Of a stretch of DNA of 64,000 nt, positions 33,526 through 41,859 are shown one piece after another. A program made the position numbers and the translations under genes. The first letter of the stretch is position 1, and each line of letters begins with the position of its first letter. The stretch is taken from NCBI RefSeq assembly GCF_040702995.1, contig NZ_CP159992.1, positions 5,219,501 through 5,283,500 of the forward strand. Reading direction: 5' to 3'. This stretch comes from Paenibacillus sp. AN1007 (GTDB lineage Bacteria; Bacillota; Bacilli; Paenibacillales; Paenibacillaceae). The notes under the pieces are model-generated. The model had not been told where the DNA came from and ran no database searches. It was given only the letters and a program-made list of their open reading frames with translations.

Positions 33526-34323
33526 GTGCGTATTATCCGCGAGTTCGATGTAACCCAAGTCACATTTTTCCCCCGCCTCTTTCCTGTAAATGTCTATCTG
33601 GTTGAAGAAGAGCAGCATTTGACCCTGATTGATGCAGGAATGCCATTCAGTCTTAAAGGAATTCTTACAGCAGCCGCTGCACTCGGTAAGCCTATTACTA
33701 CCATCATCCTGACCCATGCTCATGCTGATCATGTTGGTTCACTTGATGGTCTCAAGGATGCACTTCCCGATGCTGAGGTGTGCATCTCCAGACGGGATGC
33801 CGAGCTGTTAGCAGGGGATGTTTCACTGCTGCCGCACGAGCCGCAGACGAAAATACGCGGCAGTGTGCCTAAAGGCGTCCGTACGAAGCCGGATCGCCTG
33901 CTCGAAGATGGCGACCAGATCGGTTCGCTGGTCGCCATTGCTTCTCCAGGCCATACGCCGGGGCATATGGCCTTTATGGATACACGCAGCCGAGTGCTGA
34001 TTGCCGGCGACGCGTATCAGGTGCGCGGCGGTCTGGCTGTATCCGGCCGCATGCGCCCGCTTTTCCCGTTCCCTGCGCTGGCCACGTGGAATCGCGAAGC
34101 GGCACTAGCCAGCGCCAAGCGCCTGGCAGAGCTGGAACCGTCCGTGCTGGCCGTTGGCCACGGACGGATGCTGCGCCAGCCCGCGACCGCCATGCGCGCG
34201 GCCGCAGCGGATGCGCAGCAGCGGCTGCAGCCAGCCGGGGGCAGCGATGAGCCCCCGGCAAGGTCTGGACCGCGACGCGCTGCTCAGCGCCGCGATCCAG
34301 ATCGTGGACAGCGACGGCTTTGA
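33526..34323 (+). CDS. MBL-fold metallohydrolase
   Basis: A 265-residue metallo-beta-lactamase-fold hydrolase. The zinc motif is THAHADHVG, followed by the His in SPGHTPGHMAF, the bridging Asp in IAGDAYQ and the last His in VGHGRML. No signal peptide; it resembles glyoxalase-II-like or YqjP-type hydrolases, with substrate unknown. It begins with GTG at 33526, with GGGAGG 9 nt upstream. The last 25 residues are Arg- and Pro-rich and are read from DNA that also encodes the start of the TetR gene (77-nt overlap), so a late frameshift that lengthened the protein is possible. Confidence 0.85.
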   Translation: MRIIREFDVTQVTFFPRLFPVNVYLVEEEQHLTLIDAGMPFSLKGILTAAAALGKPITTIILTHAHADHVGSLDGLKDALPDAEVCISRRDAELLAGDVSLLPHEPQTKIRGSVPKGVRTKPDRLLEDGDQIGSLVAIASPGHTPGHMAFMDTRSRVLIAGDAYQVRGGLAVSGRMRPLFPFPALATWNREAALASAKRLAELEPSVLAVGHGRMLRQPATAMRAAAADAQQRLQPAGGSDEPPARSGPRRAAQRRDPDRGQRRL

Positions 34324-34822
34324 GGCGCTGACCCTTGCCGCTCTTGCGAAGCGGCTCGATGTGCGCTCACCGTCGCTCTATAACCACATCAGCGGGCTTC
34401 CCGGGCTTCGCCAAGAACTGGCGCTGATGTCAGTGCAGCAGCTTGGCCTCGCCGTAAACGAGGCTGCGGCTGACCACACCGGCGATGAGGCCATTCAGGC
34501 CATCGCCGCTGCTTACTTGGGCTTCGTTCGCCGGCATCCCGGGCTCTACGAAGCCTCGTACCATGCACCCGATCTGAATGAACCACAGCTCGCGGCATGC
34601 AAAACAGCTCTGCTGAACATGATGCTGCATACCCTGCAGCCATACCCCCTCACCGAAGCGCAGGCGCTGCATGCTGTTCGGGGATTGCGAAGCCTCTGCC
34701 ATGGTTTTGCCTCAATCGAGGCACAGGGCGGCTTCGGCATGGATTTCAGTCCAGACGACAGTTTGCGTCTGACCGTGTCTGCCTTTCTTCACGGGCTGCG
34801 CCACCTTTCCGAAAACACATAA
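34247..34822 (+). CDS. TetR/AcrR family transcriptional regulator (WHG-type C-terminal domain)
   Basis: A 191-residue repressor. The N-terminal helix-turn-helix is ALLSAAIQIVDSDGFEALTLAALAKRLDVRSPSLYNHISGLPGLRQ. The C-terminal ligand domain has the AIAAAYLGFVRRHPGLYEAS and ALHAVRGLRSLCHGFASIEAQGGFG segments of the TetR_C_33/WHG group. The ATG at 34247 lies inside the 3' end of the hydrolase gene, so the two are translationally coupled. It probably represses the operon through the two palindromes at 33473-33508; the inducer may be a substrate of the hydrolase. Confidence 0.88.
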   Translation: MSPRQGLDRDALLSAAIQIVDSDGFEALTLAALAKRLDVRSPSLYNHISGLPGLRQELALMSVQQLGLAVNEAAADHTGDEAIQAIAAAYLGFVRRHPGLYEASYHAPDLNEPQLAACKTALLNMMLHTLQPYPLTEAQALHAVRGLRSLCHGFASIEAQGGFGMDFSPDDSLRLTVSAFLHGLRHLSENT

Positions 34823-34906
34823 CAAGGCCGCTCTTGTCAGAGTAAGAGGACAGTCTTGAACAAGCTGCACCAAGTCATTGAACCTCGCCCAGCCAGTCAA
34901 GCTTTG

Positions 34907-34950
34907 GGTACCGCATGAAGTTTCCATCTTCGCGGTACCTTTTCATTTTC
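34907..34950 (+). terminator. Terminator after the TetR gene
   Basis: GGTACCGC followed by ATGAAG (34907-34920) pairs with CTTCGCGGTACC (34928-34939), followed by TTTTCATTTT. The remainder of 34823-35157 holds only the ccdC promoter region. Confidence 0.8.
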
Positions 34951-35074
34951 CCATCGTTCGAATAAACATGAGCTCGGCGGGAACACTATTACATACATAT
35001 TTTCCTAATAAAAAAAGGTCGGTATCTTCATCGTTTTATAATATATGCGTTCTATCGAGTTCCAGCGTTTGTGC

Positions 35075-35080
35075 TATAAT
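35075..35080 (+). promoter_or_regulatory. Extended -10 promoter of ccdC
   Basis: TGCTATAAT has a perfect TATAAT (35075-35080) with the TG extension. The -35 region is poor. The predicted start is about 70 nt before the ccdC GTG. Confidence 0.5.
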
Positions 35081-35157
35081 AGGAACTGAAAAATCAGGTT
35101 ATTTGTATTTCATCCGGTCTATCGGATTACATATCATTCCAGAAAGAGGGCGTTTAC

Positions 35158-35643
35158 GTGGCTCAAATCTCTCCGTACTATCTTCAGATCGGGGCGACCG
35201 TTGGTATGCTGGTCATGGCCTTACTTGCCATCTTTATTCGCATGAAGGCCAGCCACCGACCAGTCACCATTCGTAAAATCATTATTCCGCCGCTCGGCAT
35301 GAGCACAGGCTTTTTTATGTTTGCTGTACAGGAGACGCGTGTCCCATGGTTATGGGCATTCATTGCTTTTCTGGTCGGCTGGTTTATTTTCTCGTATCCG
35401 CTGATTCGCAGCACCCGGTTTGAACGCGTAGGAGAAGAGATCTTCGCCACACGTTCCCGCAGTTTTGCCTTCATCTTGCTTGGATTGCTGGCTGTACGCC
35501 TAATACTGCATGAAGTCATCCAGCAGTACGTCAGTATTCCGCAAACGGGTGGTTTGTTCTTCCTGCTCGCGTTCGGTATGATTGTGCGCTGGCGTGTATA
35601 TATGTATAAGCACTACAAAGAAGTGCTGGCTGTTCAACATTAG
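35158..35643 (+). CDS. ccdC: CcdC family membrane protein
   Basis: A 161-residue integral membrane protein with five predicted membrane segments (IGATVGMLVMALLAIFI, IIIPPLGMSTGFFMF, LWAFIAFLVGWFIFSYPLI, FAFILLGLLAVRLILHEV, GGLFFLLAFGMIVRW). It matches Bacillus CcdC (YneJ), encoded beside cytochrome c maturation genes in some Bacilli, although CcdC itself is not essential for that process. Here it stands alone. GTG start at 35158 with an AGAGGG-type site upstream. Confidence 0.85.
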   Translation: MAQISPYYLQIGATVGMLVMALLAIFIRMKASHRPVTIRKIIIPPLGMSTGFFMFAVQETRVPWLWAFIAFLVGWFIFSYPLIRSTRFERVGEEIFATRSRSFAFILLGLLAVRLILHEVIQQYVSIPQTGGLFFLLAFGMIVRWRVYMYKHYKEVLAVQH

Positions 35644-35675
35644 GCAGCTGTAGTGTCGCAGTATCACAGCAACTC

Positions 35676-35733
35676 AAAAGACACGTTCATCACCATCCAA
35701 AGGTGCTAAAGAACGTGTCTTTTACTTTTCTTG
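35676..35733. terminator. Bidirectional terminator
   Basis: AAAAGACACGTTC (35676-35688) pairs perfectly with GAACGTGTCTTTT (35711-35723), followed by ACTTTTC. It lies between convergent genes. Confidence 0.85.
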
Positions 35734-35824
35734 CTGTCACTTTTGTGTTTGCTTTTGTCTTCAACTTCAGACACGAGAGCCCCACAGACCTGCTCAGCTG
35801 AGACTTGAAGCAAAAAGCCATTTA

Positions 35825-36838
35825 TCATTCAGGGTCCGCAACTTTTACCAGCTGCTTGCCCAGATTATCTCCCGAGAAAAGACCCATGAAGGCTTCCGGT
35901 GTGCGTTCGAAACCATCTACGATGTTCTCCTCATACTGCAGCTTGCCTTCCTTGATCCATTTGGCCAGCTTGGCGCGCCCTTCCTTAAAGGACTTTGTAT
36001 AGTCGCCCAGCAAAAAGCCTTTCATCAGTGCTGTGTTCGTTAACAGCAGTGTCTGTGGACGCATTCCGATATCCGGCTTCTCCAGATTATAGGATGAAAT
36101 CTGTCCACACAGCGGAATACGAGCATTCCGATTAATATGACGCAGCACGGCATCCGAGATGTCGCCGCCGACATTGTCGAAATACACGTCCACTCCGTTT
36201 GGACAAGCTTTTGCAATCGCTGCAGACATATCCTGCTCCGTCTTGTAATTGAGCACAACGTCGAAGCCAAGCTTTTCTCTCAGATAATCGCATTTATCGT
36301 CAGAACCGGCAATACCGACCACACGTGCACCGACGATTTTACCGATTTGACCCGCAATCATCCCCACAGCTCCTGCCGCACCGGATACAACAACCGTCTC
36401 GCCATCTTTAGGTTTTCCGATATCCTCCATACCGAAGTATGCGGTCAACCCCGTCAAGCCGAGTGCACCCAGATAGGCTGTGATTGGAGCCTCATCTGAA
36501 TCAATCAGTGACAGATCCGCTGTATTGACCGCAGCGTACTGCTGCCATCCCCACATGCCGGTGACCAGATCCCCTTTGCGCAAATTCGGCTCGGACGATT
36601 CCACAACCTGTCCAATCGCCCCACCCTTAATGACTTCATTCAAGGCATACGGTGGTGCATACGATTTCGTATCTTTCATTCGTCCCCGCATGTACGGATC
36701 GACCGACAAATATAATGTACGAACCAGCACCTGCCCGGCTTCCGGTTCTGGCAGCGGTACCTCAACGAATTCAAAATTTTCTCTGGAAGGTGCCCCTTCA
36801 GGACGGGACGCCAGTACAATCTGTTTGTTTACAGTCAT
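35825..36838 (-). CDS. NADP-dependent oxidoreductase, MDR family (YfmJ/CurA-like)
   Basis: A 337-residue zinc-free medium-chain reductase of the leukotriene B4 dehydrogenase/curcumin reductase group. The N-terminal part contains LYLSVDPYMRGRM, the Rossmann motif is SGAAGAVGMIAGQIGKI, followed by VVGIAGSDDKCDYL and GVDVYFDNVGG. It reduces carbon-carbon double bonds of enones; the natural substrate is unknown. I chose the ATG at 36838 because AGGAGG lies 9 nt upstream. Confidence 0.9.
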   Translation of the reverse strand: MTVNKQIVLASRPEGAPSRENFEFVEVPLPEPEAGQVLVRTLYLSVDPYMRGRMKDTKSYAPPYALNEVIKGGAIGQVVESSEPNLRKGDLVTGMWGWQQYAAVNTADLSLIDSDEAPITAYLGALGLTGLTAYFGMEDIGKPKDGETVVVSGAAGAVGMIAGQIGKIVGARVVGIAGSDDKCDYLREKLGFDVVLNYKTEQDMSAAIAKACPNGVDVYFDNVGGDISDAVLRHINRNARIPLCGQISSYNLEKPDIGMRPQTLLLTNTALMKGFLLGDYTKSFKEGRAKLAKWIKEGKLQYEENIVDGFERTPEAFMGLFSGDNLGKQLVKVADPE

Positions 36839-37084
36839 CAAAATAACCTCCTGATTCCCAATGGCTTCAAGGTCAACCCTTGTCATCTGCAGTGAAACAG
36901 TGCACCACTGGCTCTATGTTGAATCTTCATAATAGTTTAAACCGAAACAGGCGGATCACAAACGTGGGCCGCCCAGAAATATACAAATATCATCACACGG
37001 CAGCTTTCAACCATGCCTAATACAATTTTTCAATCCTTACGGGGACTTCTCAATGACCCATCTAATAAAACCTCTCAACCAACC

Positions 37085-37831
37085 TTACTGTGCAGTCAAA
37101 ATGACGGGGCCTTCCGCTGTGATCGCAATGGTGTGCTCATATTGGGCAGACAGGCTTCCATCCAATGTGCGTGCAGTCCAACCGTCTGAATCCAGCTTGC
37201 TGCGGAATGTTCCTGTATTCAGCATCGGTTCAATGGTAATAACCATACCTTCCTTGAGACGTGGGCCGCGATGTGGCGGACCGTAATGTGGAACCTGAGG
37301 TTCTTCGTGCATCTTTTCCCCGATCCCGTGTCCAATAAATTCACGAACTACCGCCAGACCTTCTCCTTCGGCATACTGCTGAATTGCATTGGAGATGTCA
37401 CCGATCCGATTGCCTACAACTGCAAGCTCTATCCCTTTATATAGAGAGTTTTTGGTCACATCCAGCAGATGCTGTGCTTCGGGACTTACATTCCCCACCG
37501 CATAAGACCAAGCCGAATCGGCCAGCCAGCCATTCAAATTAACGACCATGTCGATGGTAACGATATCGCCGTCTTTCAGTACGTATTTTCCCGGAAAGCC
37601 GTGACAGATCACGTCATTAACCGACGCACATGTCGCATAAGGGTATCCGTTGTACCCCTTTTGTTCCGGAATAGCGCCATTTTTTTTAATAAATGCTTCT
37701 GCAAACTGGTCAATTTCCTGTGTTGTGATCCCCGGACGAATCAATTTTGCGATTTCTCTATGGCACGCAGCAAGAATTTCGCCCGCTTTTCTCATATATT
37801 CAATCTGTTCTTTGGTCTTTAAAGTAATCAT
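37085..37831 (-). CDS. map: Methionine aminopeptidase, type I
   Basis: A 248-residue metalloenzyme that removes N-terminal Met from new proteins. The five metal ligands are visible: Asp in VTIDMVVNLNGWLADSAW (two Asp), His in FIGHGIGEKMHE, Glu in ITIEPML and Glu in QYEHTIAI. The usual SVNDVICHG substrate-pocket segment is present. The first ligand motif is DMVVNLNGW rather than the commoner DxGxxxxG, as in Bacillus YflG-type secondary enzymes, so this is probably an accessory copy not linked to the ribosomal cluster. AAGGAG precedes the ATG. Confidence 0.92.
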   Translation of the reverse strand: MITLKTKEQIEYMRKAGEILAACHREIAKLIRPGITTQEIDQFAEAFIKKNGAIPEQKGYNGYPYATCASVNDVICHGFPGKYVLKDGDIVTIDMVVNLNGWLADSAWSYAVGNVSPEAQHLLDVTKNSLYKGIELAVVGNRIGDISNAIQQYAEGEGLAVVREFIGHGIGEKMHEEPQVPHYGPPHRGPRLKEGMVITIEPMLNTGTFRSKLDSDGWTARTLDGSLSAQYEHTIAITAEGPVILTAQ

Positions 37832-38039
37832 GCCAACTACTCCTTGTCCGTTATGATCTTATCCTGTCTTCTATTGTAACGCGAAATGCCCAAAATAAAA
37901 AATTTCGGTTCTCTAGCCAACATCATATTATACGCCAAGCCGCCAATGGATGAATACTCTTTTCTCGAAAAACACGAAACCCCTCTCAGACGAGCATCGT
38001 ATTAGCATAAATAACTGAAAACGAAAGGGTGAACGACTT

Positions 38040-38249
38040 ATGTTTAAGAAGCTCATAGGAAAACTAATGGACTCCAAGTCCTCATCTCACCACAAACGTT
38101 ACAGTTCCTCCAATAGACGATCCTATAAAAAATACAGCAGCTCCTCCGGCAAACGCACATACAAACGCTACTCATCATCGGATATGAAACACAGGGATCA
38201 ACGCCATGGCTCCGGTTATTATAAAAGCAGGAAATACAGCTCCAGCTAA
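38040..38249 (+). CDS. Small basic Ser/Tyr/Lys/Arg-rich repeat protein (CotG-like composition)
   Basis: A 69-residue, highly basic protein. After a short hydrophobic start (MFKKLIGKLMDS) it consists of repeated [KR][KR]YSSS blocks: KRYSSS, KKYSSSS, KRYSSS and a final RKYSSS, with SY and HKR steps between. I recognise no exact family, but the pattern recalls the CotG-type spore-coat proteins of Bacilli, whose serine blocks are phosphorylated. AAGGGTGA lies 9 nt before the ATG. A CATAAATAA at 38006-38014 is only a partial match to a late sporulation -10 box. Confidence 0.65.
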   Translation: MFKKLIGKLMDSKSSSHHKRYSSSNRRSYKKYSSSSGKRTYKRYSSSDMKHRDQRHGSGYYKSRKYSSS

Positions 38250-38456
38250 ACGAAATACGGTTCTGGCCGGATTGACTGTACAAACCCTAGGTGATAGACC
38301 AGCCACCTAACTTACACTATGTATGCAGCGAGCTAAGATTCAGATTCGATTCGTTTGGATTGGGATTGGATTCCCTTATGCTTGGACTGCTGCTTAAGCT
38401 TGACTTGTCTTAATTCGGCCTTGGCTTGAGTCTAATTCTCAGCTGCGAGACATACT

Positions 38457-38510
38457 AAAGGGGTGTTCACCAATACCGTTCTCACGGTCAGCTGAACACC
38501 CCTTTTTATA
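38457..38510. terminator. Bidirectional terminator
   Basis: AAAGGGGTGTTC (38457-38468) pairs perfectly with GAACACCCCTTT (38494-38505), with ACCGT/ACGGT pairing in the loop and a TTTTTATA tail. It separates convergent genes. Confidence 0.88.
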
Positions 38511-38545
38511 TTTATACTTGCTTTGCTCCGCTCTGCACACTTCCT

Positions 38546-39364
38546 TTACAGCAGCAGTTTCAAACCCTCCATCTCGAACAGCAGCTCTGCTGCCCCGCCC
38601 TCATAACCCGGACGAAGCCCCAGAAGCCGTTCCAGCATTTCATGCAGTTCAGGCGTAAGTCGAAGTTCCTCCTGCCAGCTGGCAGGGGCGCTTCCCTTCT
38701 GCGGCTCATACGCTGAGTACAGCATAAAAAGCAGAAAGTGTCCGATATCCTGCAGATCCTGATCAGGTACAGCTGGCTCATTTTCGGCCTCAGGCACATC
38801 CTTCATTCGGCGCTTCAACTCTGGCAGCAGCGGCTCCCCCAAGCGTCTTGCCAGGCCAAAATCAATCAGATACACCTGTCCCTCTCGTAAGATGACGTTA
38901 GGGATTCGTATGTCGCCGTGAATATACCCCTGCTCATGCACATGAGCAACCGGAGTCAGCAGCTGAATGGCGAATTCAATGCACTCAAGCTCTGTATACT
39001 GCTGCCCCTGCTCGAAAATTAAATGTTCCAGTGTCTGTCCGCGAATGTACTCTGTCACCATGTAATTCCGTCTTCGCACTGTAAATGCGTCCAGCAGCTT
39101 AGGAATTGAAGGATGATGCAGGTGATGCAGCACGTCCGCTTCCCGAAACAACAGCCGTGCGGCAAGTTTCCCCTTGCTGGGCTTCGACTCCTTCAATGCC
39201 ACTTCTATTCCAGTCTGCTGGTCTACACACAGATAGGTAAGTCCATAACTCCCTATACCCAGCAGCTCCCGTATAACATAACGCTCCCCGACAATCATGT
39301 CTTCCCGCCCCGGACGGTCTGTCCACAGCCCAAGCAATCTACGCCAGCTTCGCTCCAGTTCCAC
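38546..39364 (-). CDS. Serine/threonine protein kinase
   Basis: A 272-residue soluble Hanks-type kinase with no membrane or PASTA segment. The glycine loop is LGIGSYGLTYL, the ATP lysine is in VALKESKPSKG, the catalytic loop is HGDIRIPNVI (HGD instead of HRD) and the metal motif is IDFGLARR. Loss of the HRD arginine usually means activation-loop phosphorylation is not needed. It begins with GTG at 39364, AGGAGG 4 nt upstream. The target is unknown; the neighbouring Ser-rich protein at 38040 is a speculative substrate. Confidence 0.88.
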   Translation of the reverse strand: MELERSWRRLLGLWTDRPGREDMIVGERYVIRELLGIGSYGLTYLCVDQQTGIEVALKESKPSKGKLAARLLFREADVLHHLHHPSIPKLLDAFTVRRRNYMVTEYIRGQTLEHLIFEQGQQYTELECIEFAIQLLTPVAHVHEQGYIHGDIRIPNVILREGQVYLIDFGLARRLGEPLLPELKRRMKDVPEAENEPAVPDQDLQDIGHFLLFMLYSAYEPQKGSAPASWQEELRLTPELHEMLERLLGLRPGYEGGAAELLFEMEGLKLLL

Positions 39365-39535
39365 GCTGCCTCCTATGCCAGTATGCTGACCCCGTTTATC
39401 GTAAACCGAAAAATGGCGGATCAGCGGCTGGACTTCATGTTGTATTGGAGCTAATTATATCAGGCCGTATAGGTTGAAATCACGATCAGCCGTAATGCAG
39501 GATGATTATTAATGTAAACTGATCAGTCATGATCA

Positions 39536-40231
39536 TCAAGCTTCCTTATGTTTCTTGGGCAGCAGACCAAACAGCATACGGAGCGAAGTGACTTTGGACT
39601 TGCGTTTTCTTCCCTGGTAACTGCGCAGATTCGTGACCAGTTCGCGGTCCCGTTCCTCCTCCAGCTTTTCGTTCATCCATACACGCTGCTTCTCCATCTG
39701 TTCCTGCAGCGCAAGGTGGGTTTCCGCCAGATGCTGAAGTGTGAGCTCCAGTTCATCTACACGATGCTGCAGCAGCTGCACACGATCATCCTGTTCCTGC
39801 TTTGGTTCTACCGCACCGTAAGTGACCTCACTTACAAGCTGACCCAGCCCTTCATACGATCTCAGCTGGCCATGCTGATCCACTTCCAGCAGCGGTTTGG
39901 AATCAGGGCCAGACAGCACGGCACTGGCAGCAGCACACTCCTGTTCTGATTGCTCGTAAGCACTCTGCACTAAGTCCGGTTCTGATTGTTTTTCTGCCGG
40001 AGACAGCACCGTGACTACGGCATCAGCCAGCGGCAGATTATGCTCACGAAGCTCCGTCATCAGGCGTTCAATGCACTCGATATCATCGGATTTGAACAAT
40101 CTTGATTTATTCGCAGCACGTTCGAAGCGATATCCCTGCTCCTCCAGCGCTGCCGCATATTTACGAAGAGTACTGGCGCCTATTCCCAGGCTCTTGGCCG
40201 TTTCCGTCGTTGCTCCTGCTTCTTCAATCAT
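39536..40231 (-). CDS. MerR-like HTH and coiled-coil protein (RacA-like)
   Basis: A 231-residue protein. Residues 1-60 are a MerR-type winged helix (TETAKSLGIGASTLRKYAAALEEQGYRF, LFKSDDIECIERLM). Residues 145-200 form a long coiled coil (QLLQHRVDELELTLQHLAETHLALQEQMEKQRVW), and the C-terminus is very basic (RKRKSKVTSLRMLFGLLPKKHKEA). The layout resembles RacA, which anchors chromosome origins to the cell pole in sporulation, and DUF3967-type proteins. The lack of a clear RacA-specific motif leaves another regulator possible. Confidence 0.65.
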   Translation of the reverse strand: MIEEAGATTETAKSLGIGASTLRKYAAALEEQGYRFERAANKSRLFKSDDIECIERLMTELREHNLPLADAVVTVLSPAEKQSEPDLVQSAYEQSEQECAAASAVLSGPDSKPLLEVDQHGQLRSYEGLGQLVSEVTYGAVEPKQEQDDRVQLLQHRVDELELTLQHLAETHLALQEQMEKQRVWMNEKLEEERDRELVTNLRSYQGRKRKSKVTSLRMLFGLLPKKHKEA

Positions 40232-40770
40232 TTTTAATTCCCTCCCGGTATGAAGTCTTTTGGGCTTGCAAAATAACGGCTTCAGCGTTCCTGCAGCGAA
40301 CTGTCATCGGATCGGGTAACCTCTCTTCTGCACAACAATGGATATGGATTAAAATAACCTTTCACACACACCCCATCAGAGTTCCTTTCTGCATGTCGAT
40401 AAGTATTCGTCGATGTGCACGCATAACCCTTTGACGGTTTAGTTCTGTTTCTGCGGAATCATAAGAACTTTTGTCAGGTATCATTTTCGTAGAAAATTCC
40501 CTTTATCCGACAAGCTGCAGGAATGCTGTCATGTCGGAATATGGACATGCAGATGCTGTCTAAAATTCAGAGTTCAAGTGATTCATGTCATTTTTGTTAA
40601 CTCCGCCGCTCCAATACGCTCCCGCGACAAAGGAAATCATTGCTGTATGGCTTTTTTATGTGTTATCTTATGTAACGTAGAATTGAACATCGGCATAAAA
40701 TAAAGCACTATACTTAACATAAGAATAATCAGGTAACGGATAAATTCATTGTAAACGGAGGCTGAAGGCA
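40232..40770 (+). promoter_or_regulatory. Intergenic region with predicted promoter of the dehydrogenase gene
   Basis: 539 nt without a gene. TTGCTG (40640-40645) and TTATCT (40663-40668) are 17 nt apart, the best promoter candidate, leaving a leader of about 95 nt. No clear Rex operator (TTGTGAAATAATTCACAA-like) was seen. The left part holds the divergent promoter of the RacA-like gene and nothing else recognisable. Confidence 0.4.
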
Positions 40771-41724
40771 GTGTTAGGCAAATCAGGTAAGGTGGCAGTC
40801 ATCGGGGCAGGTCTTGTGGGTTCAAGTTGTGCATATTCGATGATTAATCAATCGATATGCAGGGAGATTATGATGGTTGATCGGACGTATGACCGGGCTG
40901 TGGCACAGGCTCTGGATTTTTCTCACTGCATGGACTTCACTCATAACCGAACCAAAGTCTACGCAGGGACCTACGCCGATTGCGGCAGTATGGATGTGAT
41001 CATTCTGACTGCAGGAGCCAATCCGAAGCCAGGGCAGACGAGACTGGATGTTCTGGAGGAAGCGGAGTCCATTGCCAAAGATATTGTGGTCCCCATTATG
41101 GATAGTGGTTTTAATGGAATTTTTGTCATCGCGGCGAACCCCGTGGATATCGTTACGTATATGGTATGGAAATTATCTGGTTTGCCGCGTGAACGTGTGA
41201 TCGGAACGGGTACATCCATTGACTCTTCACGGCTCAAAACACTGCTGTCCGAGGTATTCTCCATCGATCCGCGCAGCGTACACGGTTATGCACTTGGTGA
41301 ACATGGAGAGTCCCAATTTGTTGCCTGGTCGCATGTGACGATCGGAGGCAAACCTATTCTGCATATTCTGGATCAGCATAAAGAACGCTTCAAACACCTG
41401 AACCTGGACGATATCGCCAAAAAAACGAAGGATGCCGGTTGGGAAATATTTACCCGTAAAGGCTCGACTCAGTACGGCATCGGAAATGCACTCGCCCACA
41501 TTACCCGCTCCATCCTGAATGATGAGCACAAAATCATTGCCGTTTCCGCTATTCTGGACGGCGAGTATGGGCAGCGGAATGTCTGCGCAGGAGTCCCGGC
41601 CATCATAGGCGAAGGCGGCATTCAAGAGATTATCGAATTAAATCTCGACCAAGCCGAGTTTGAGAAATTCGAGCGCTCCTGCGAGATTTTGTCGGGTAAT
41701 ATCAACCGTCTGACCATCGCTTAA
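40771..41724 (+). CDS. L-lactate dehydrogenase family protein, L-2-hydroxyisocaproate dehydrogenase-like
   Basis: A 317-residue NAD-dependent hydroxyacid dehydrogenase. The Rossmann motif is VIGAGLVGSSCAY, the catalytic loop is AGANPKPGQTRLDVLEE, the substrate arginine is in TSIDSSRLK and the active-site His is in LGEHGESQFVAWSH. Most L-lactate dehydrogenases have Gln in the loop where this protein has Pro (NPKPG instead of NQKPG). Together with IDPRSVHGYALGEHGESQFVAW this is closer to L-HicDH, which accepts bulky 2-keto acids. GTG start at 40771 with GGAGG 9 nt upstream. Lactate activity is not excluded. Confidence 0.85.
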   Translation: MLGKSGKVAVIGAGLVGSSCAYSMINQSICREIMMVDRTYDRAVAQALDFSHCMDFTHNRTKVYAGTYADCGSMDVIILTAGANPKPGQTRLDVLEEAESIAKDIVVPIMDSGFNGIFVIAANPVDIVTYMVWKLSGLPRERVIGTGTSIDSSRLKTLLSEVFSIDPRSVHGYALGEHGESQFVAWSHVTIGGKPILHILDQHKERFKHLNLDDIAKKTKDAGWEIFTRKGSTQYGIGNALAHITRSILNDEHKIIAVSAILDGEYGQRNVCAGVPAIIGEGGIQEIIELNLDQAEFEKFERSCEILSGNINRLTIA

Positions 41725-41751
41725 GCCCTATAAATCCTCCTTCCAGACGAA

Positions 41752-41826
41752 CAAAAAAAATGCACCTCTTGGAATGTCAGCAGATAGACTACCGATTTAA
41801 ACCGCTGACTATTCTAAGGGGTGCAG
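41752..41826 (-). terminator. Long palindromic terminator with IS-like arms
   Basis: TGCACCTCTTGGAATGTCAGC (41761 to 41781) is nearly complementary to GCTGACTATTCTAAGGGGTG (from 41804, to 41825). On the minus strand the hairpin is followed by TTTTTTTTG, so it should terminate the gene ending at 41860. The arms match the internal end of the IS3 element (TGCACCCCTTAGAATAGACA) at 18 or more positions. Confidence 0.75.
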
Positions 41827-41859
41827 CTCAAAACACGATCAGCAAGCTAAAAGTATCCT

